DNA of 25,154 nt from CAZIQY01 sp964541605 (lineage in GTDB: Bacteria > Desulfobacterota > Syntrophia > Syntrophales > UBA2185): contig CAZIQY010000038.1 in NCBI GenBank assembly GCA_964541605.1, positions 1 through 25,154 on the forward strand, given 5' to 3'. How positions within the stretch are numbered: position 1 is the stretch's first letter; every line of letters begins with the position of its first letter. A program made the translations under genes and the position numbers. Shown one piece after another: positions 21,787 through 25,154 of this stretch. The notes below the pieces were generated by a model, which saw only the letters and a list, made by a program, of their open reading frames with translations, did not search any database and was not told the DNA's origin.

Positions 21787-23079
21787 ATGAGTAAAATCGA
21801 TGAAAGATTAAAAATAGAGACACTGGTCCTGCACGGTGGTCAGGAGGCGGATCCGACAACGGGCTCACGGGCGGTTCCCATTTACCAGACAACTTCCTAT
21901 CAGTTTAAAGATACCGAACATGCGGCCAATCTTTTTGGCTTGAGGGAATTTGGCAATATTTATACACGGCTGATGAACCCGACTACGGATGTTTTTGAGA
22001 AGCGGGTTACACTCTTAGACGGCGGCGTCGGGGCGCTGGCGGTGGCCAGCGGCCAGTCGGCGATTACGATAGCGCTCCTCAACATCGCTCAAGCGGGCGA
22101 TGAGATCGTCTCGGCGGATAACCTCTACGGGGGTACCTATAACCTGTTTCATTATACCTTCCGCCGACTGGGGATCAACGTGCGTTTTGTGAAATCAAAT
22201 GACCTTGAAGCTTTTCAAAATGCGATCACACTGAAGACAAAGGCGATTTACGCAGAATCTATCGGCAATCCGAAGCTCGATGTAGCGGACCTTGAAGGCA
22301 TCGCCGGCGTAGCACACAAAAACGGCGTTCCCTTCGTTCTGGATAATACCGTTTCCCCTTATCTGCTCCGTCCCATTGATTTTGGCGTGGATATCGTTAT
22401 CTATTCCGCAACGAAGTTCATCGGCGGTCACGGAACATCCATCGGCGGCGTGATCGTAGACTCCGGAAAATTTGACTGGAAAAACGGGAAATTTCCCCTC
22501 ATTGCGGAGCCCGATCTGAGTTATCACGGACTCAATTTTGTGGAAGCCCTGAAGCCCATGGGAAATATCGCCTATATCATCAAGGCGCGGGTAACCCTGC
22601 TGCGGGATCTTGGCCCGGCGCTCTCTCCCTTCAATGCGTTCCTCTTTCTTCAGGGGCTGGAAACCCTTCATTTGAGGATGCCGCGCCATTCCGAGAATGC
22701 CCTGGCCGTGGCCGGTTATCTGGAAAAACACCCGAAAGTGGCATGGGTAAATTATCCGGGACTCAAATCGAGTTCCGAGCGTGGGAGAGCGATCAAATAT
22801 CTTTCGAAAGGCGCGGGGGCGATCATCGGCTTCGGAATCAAAGGTGGCATAGGGGCGGGGAAGACATTTATCGATTCACTTGAGCTGATATCCCATTTGG
22901 CGAATGTAGGAGACGCCAAGACCCTGGCGATTCATCCCGCAACGACAACCCATCAGCAACTCTCCGCCGAGGAGCAACTGGCAACGGGCGTAACGCCGGA
23001 TTTTATCCGATTATCCGTTGGACTGGAACATACAGACGATATCATTTCCGATATCGACCAGGCATTGGCAAAGGTTTGA
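21787..23079 (+). CDS. metY: O-acetylhomoserine sulfhydrylase (O-acetylhomoserine aminocarboxypropyltransferase)
   Basis: A PLP enzyme of the Cys/Met metabolism family that makes homocysteine from O-acetylhomoserine and sulfide. At 430 residues it is longer than cystathionine gamma-synthase and fits the MetY class. The PLP lysine is K210 in IYSATKFIGGHGTSIGGV. YTRLMNPTTDVFEKR and ASGQSAITIALLNI are typical. AAAAGGA lies about 8 nt before the ATG. About 100 bp separate it from nadA, enough for its own promoter, though I find no convincing one. It is followed 21 bp later by cysK and then the metX-like gene, which would supply its substrate. O-acetylserine sulfhydrylase side activity is possible in this class. 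Confidence 0.93.
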   Translation: MSKIDERLKIETLVLHGGQEADPTTGSRAVPIYQTTSYQFKDTEHAANLFGLREFGNIYTRLMNPTTDVFEKRVTLLDGGVGALAVASGQSAITIALLNIAQAGDEIVSADNLYGGTYNLFHYTFRRLGINVRFVKSNDLEAFQNAITLKTKAIYAESIGNPKLDVADLEGIAGVAHKNGVPFVLDNTVSPYLLRPIDFGVDIVIYSATKFIGGHGTSIGGVIVDSGKFDWKNGKFPLIAEPDLSYHGLNFVEALKPMGNIAYIIKARVTLLRDLGPALSPFNAFLFLQGLETLHLRMPRHSENALAVAGYLEKHPKVAWVNYPGLKSSSERGRAIKYLSKGAGAIIGFGIKGGIGAGKTFIDSLELISHLANVGDAKTLAIHPATTTHQQLSAEEQLATGVTPDFIRLSVGLEHTDDIISDIDQALAKV

Positions 23080-23100
23080 AAGTGGTGAAAGGAGACGATA

Positions 23101-24027
23101 ATGACCAATATCTATACAGATATCACTAAAACAATAGGGAAGACGCCGCTGGTGCGTCTCAATAGAATGCGGAAAGGGCTAAGCGCTGAGATTTTGGTGA
23201 AACTTGAATCCTTCAACCCCCTTTCCAGTGTGAAAGACCGAATCGGCGCCGCAATGATCGAAGCAGCGGAGGAAGCGGGGCTTCTGAACAAGGATTCGGT
23301 AATTATCGAACCTACAAGCGGAAACACGGGGATTGCCCTTGCCTTTGTCTGTGCCGCCAAGGGATACCGGCTGATGCTCACGATGCCCGATACGATGAGC
23401 CTGGAGCGGAGGCATCTCCTGGCTATTCTGGGTGCGGAGCTGGTTCTGACGGAGGGCGCGAAAGGCATGAGAGGGGCCATCGATAAAGCGGAAGAACTGG
23501 CAGGCAGCAATAAAAACAGCTTCGTCCCTCAGCAGTTCAAAAACCCCGCCAACCCGGAAATCCATCGACGGACGACGGCGGAAGAGATCTGGAGGGACAC
23601 GGGCGGCAATGTGGATTATTTTATCTCAGGAATCGGCACCGGCGGCACCATCACGGGAGTCGGCGAGGTTTTGAAGAAGCGGAAACCGTCTGTCAGGATC
23701 ATTGCTGTCGAACCGGCTGATTCGCCTGTTCTGTCAGGCGGGAAACCGGGACCTCACAAGATTCAGGGGATCGGTGCCGGATTTGTCCCCGATGTGTTGA
23801 ACAGAAACGTCATCGACAGGATCATCCAGGTGTCCCATGAAAACGCTGGGGAAATGGCGAGGCGTATTGCGAAGGAAGAAGGCATTCTCGTGGGAATATC
23901 CAGCGGTGCTGCTCTCTGTGCGGCTTTCCAAGTGGCGAAAAGGCAGGAAGCTGCGGGCAAAACGATCGTGGCCCTCCTGCCGGACAGCGGAGAGAGGTAT
24001 CTGTCGACCTGGCTCTTTCAGAAATAA
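23101..24027 (+). CDS. cysK: Cysteine synthase (O-acetylserine sulfhydrylase)
   Basis: A PLP enzyme that forms cysteine from O-acetylserine and sulfide. The 308 residues include the PLP lysine K45 in PLSSVKDRIGAAMIEAAE, the substrate loop TSGNTGIALA (72-81), the phosphate-binding GTGGTITGVG and the C-terminal LPDSGERYLST. AGGAG lies 6 nt before the ATG, and the gap to metY is 21 bp, so the two share a transcript. The stop is followed 23 bp later by a palindromic repeat that may end or stabilise the message. CysK and CysM types are hard to separate by eye; the PDSGERYLST ending favours CysK. The product feeds IscS in the neighbouring unit. Confidence 0.94.
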   Translation: MTNIYTDITKTIGKTPLVRLNRMRKGLSAEILVKLESFNPLSSVKDRIGAAMIEAAEEAGLLNKDSVIIEPTSGNTGIALAFVCAAKGYRLMLTMPDTMSLERRHLLAILGAELVLTEGAKGMRGAIDKAEELAGSNKNSFVPQQFKNPANPEIHRRTTAEEIWRDTGGNVDYFISGIGTGGTITGVGEVLKKRKPSVRIIAVEPADSPVLSGGKPGPHKIQGIGAGFVPDVLNRNVIDRIIQVSHENAGEMARRIAKEEGILVGISSGAALCAAFQVAKRQEAAGKTIVALLPDSGERYLSTWLFQK

Positions 24028-24050
24028 GGAAAGACCCTTGCTATCTTCTG

Positions 24051-24115
24051 TGTCATTCCCGCGATGGCGGGGAACCATGAAAAACACTGGATTCCGGATC
24101 AAGTCCGGAATGACA
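24051..24115. repeat. Interspersed bipartite palindromic repeat, copy 2
   Basis: The element is bounded by TGTCATTCC (24051-24059) and its exact inverse GGAATGACA (24107-24115). It holds two hairpins, CCCGC-gatg-GCGGG on the left and ATTCCGGA-tcaag-TCCGGAAT on the right. The last 30 bases equal copy 1 at 15959-15988. It begins 23 bp after the cysK stop and lies before the metX-like gene. It resembles the small non-coding REP/MITE-like elements common in this group of bacteria. Confidence 0.8.
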
Positions 24116-24183
24116 ATAAAAGCGTGTTTTCGCGATAATGATAATAATGCGTCAAATCAAATTTTATTACGAAGCTTTGAAGA

Positions 24184-25149
24184 ATGAATAAAACAATAAA
24201 AGAAACAACAAAGAGCAGTTCCATTGGTGTTGTAGAAACGCAATATTACACCTATGCTGAACAGGGCAAGGAACATAAACTGGAAAGCGGCGATACATTG
24301 GGACCGATCACCCTCGCGTATGAAACATACGGAAGGTTGAATGCGGATAAATCCAATGCGATCCTGGCCTTGCATGCCCTTTCAGGTGATGCTCACGCGG
24401 CAGGTGTTCATAGGAGCGAGGATAATACAGGATGGTGGGATGATATGATCGGGCCGGGCAAGGCCTTTGATACAAATCGGTACTTCGTCATCTGCTCAAA
24501 CGTCCTCGGTGGCTGCAAGGGTTCAACGGGGCCATCTTCGATAAACCCGTCGACAGGCAAACCCTATGCGTTGGATTTCCCCTTTATCACTATGGCCGAC
24601 GTGGTTCATGCCCAGCGGCACCTCATAGATTTCTTAGGTATCGACAGACTGTTGTGCGTTGCAGGAGGTTCCATGGGGGGTATGCAGGTCCTACAGTGGG
24701 TTGCCTCTTACCCGGAGCGGGTGCGTTCTGCCATCCCGATTGCGACAGCGCTGAAACACTCACCCCAGCAGATTGCCTTTAACGAAGTGGTCCGGCAGTC
24801 CATTATGGCCGATCCGGCATGGAGGGAGGGGAATTATTACGAGTATGGCCAACCTGAAAAGGGCCTGTCGGTTGCCCGTATGATCGGCCACATTACCTTC
24901 ATGAGCGATCAGTCCATGGAGGAGAAATTCTCCCGACGGTTGAAAAGTGACAAGTTCAGTTTCGGATTTGACGCCGATTTTGAGGTGGAGGGTTATCTGC
25001 ATTATCGGGGGGCGAATTTCGTGAAGCGCTTCGACGCCAATTCCTATCTCTATATCACGAAAGCCATCGATTACTTTGATCTGTCTGGCGAAAGACTCAT
25101 TCAGAGGTGGTCGGGGTTGTTTGGACAGGAAACAGGGATTTATAAGTGA
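24184..25149 (+). CDS. metX: Homoserine O-acetyltransferase, C-terminally truncated as read
   Basis: An alpha/beta-hydrolase-fold acyltransferase that acetylates homoserine for the metY reaction. The family signatures are clear: ITLAYETYGRLNADKSNAIL, SNVLGGCKGSTGPSSINP, and the nucleophile S163 in GGSMGGMQVLQW. DANSYLYITKAIDYFDL near 305 is the segment before the last catalytic region. The frame then stops at residue 321, whereas family members run to about 360-390 and carry the catalytic Asp and His after this point. The protein as read would be inactive. A one-base deletion in the GGG near 25136 would keep the frame open to the window end, so a frameshift (real, or from a contig end) is likely. 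No good Shine-Dalgarno sequence precedes the ATG. The gene is separated from cysK by the palindromic repeat. Confidence 0.85.
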   Translation: MNKTIKETTKSSSIGVVETQYYTYAEQGKEHKLESGDTLGPITLAYETYGRLNADKSNAILALHALSGDAHAAGVHRSEDNTGWWDDMIGPGKAFDTNRYFVICSNVLGGCKGSTGPSSINPSTGKPYALDFPFITMADVVHAQRHLIDFLGIDRLLCVAGGSMGGMQVLQWVASYPERVRSAIPIATALKHSPQQIAFNEVVRQSIMADPAWREGNYYEYGQPEKGLSVARMIGHITFMSDQSMEEKFSRRLKSDKFSFGFDADFEVEGYLHYRGANFVKRFDANSYLYITKAIDYFDLSGERLIQRWSGLFGQETGIYK

Positions 25150-25154
25150 GAAAC

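Overview
The window looks like chromosomal DNA of an anaerobic, Gram-negative bacterium, most plausibly a deltaproteobacterium (Desulfobacterota, Syntrophales-like). The pointers are two radical-SAM enzymes, one of them of the AhbC/NirJ1 type used in siroheme-derived heme synthesis; a Rrf2 regulator followed by IscS and IscU; the O-acetylhomoserine route to methionine; lipoproteins with signal peptides; and short interspersed TGTCATTCC-type palindromic repeats. Taxonomy is inferred from gene content only. No rRNA, tRNA, CRISPR array, insertion sequence or prophage was recognised.

Left part (1-6.3 kb): a SuhB-type inositol monophosphatase (+) converges on a small YjbQ-family protein (-). A divergent promoter region then leads into a B12-binding-like radical-SAM protein with unusual cysteine spacing. 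Next comes a two-gene unit with its own good promoter: an excisionase-type helix-turn-helix protein and an ExeA-like AAA ATPase with a long Pro/Glu/Ala/Val-rich linker and a small C-terminal domain. It converges on a cytoplasmic TPR protein (-), which also has its own promoter.

Middle part (6.3-16 kb): a minus-strand cluster is read from about 9.9 kb down to 6.4 kb. It holds a YihY/BrkB-type membrane protein fused to a cyclic-nucleotide-binding domain and a probable winged helix, then the AhbC-like radical-SAM enzyme, then a small cyclic-nucleotide-binding protein with a C-terminal coiled coil. A metallophosphoesterase (-) lies divergent from a lipoprotein solute-binding protein of the peptide/oligopeptide family (+). 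That protein converges, 22 bp apart, on a 1035-residue TPR-CHAT lipoprotein with an intact His/Cys dyad (-).

Right part (16-25.15 kb): sulfur and amino-acid metabolism. Threonine synthase (-) diverges from a tightly packed unit: Rrf2 regulator, iscS, iscU, mnmA, nadA (+). IscS would supply sulfur to IscU for Fe-S assembly and to MnmA for tRNA 2-thiouridine, while NadA is itself a [4Fe-4S] enzyme. Nested palindromes in front of the Rrf2 gene look like its autoregulatory operator. An O-acetylhomoserine sulfhydrylase, a cysteine synthase and a homoserine O-acetyltransferase follow, linking acetylated homoserine and serine to sulfide assimilation. The last gene stops before its expected catalytic Asp and His, five bases from the window edge.

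The less conventional material is the YihY-CNB fusion cluster, the HTH/ExeA-like pair, the TPR-CHAT lipoprotein and the Rrf2 operator. Most of the window is otherwise ordinary metabolism.
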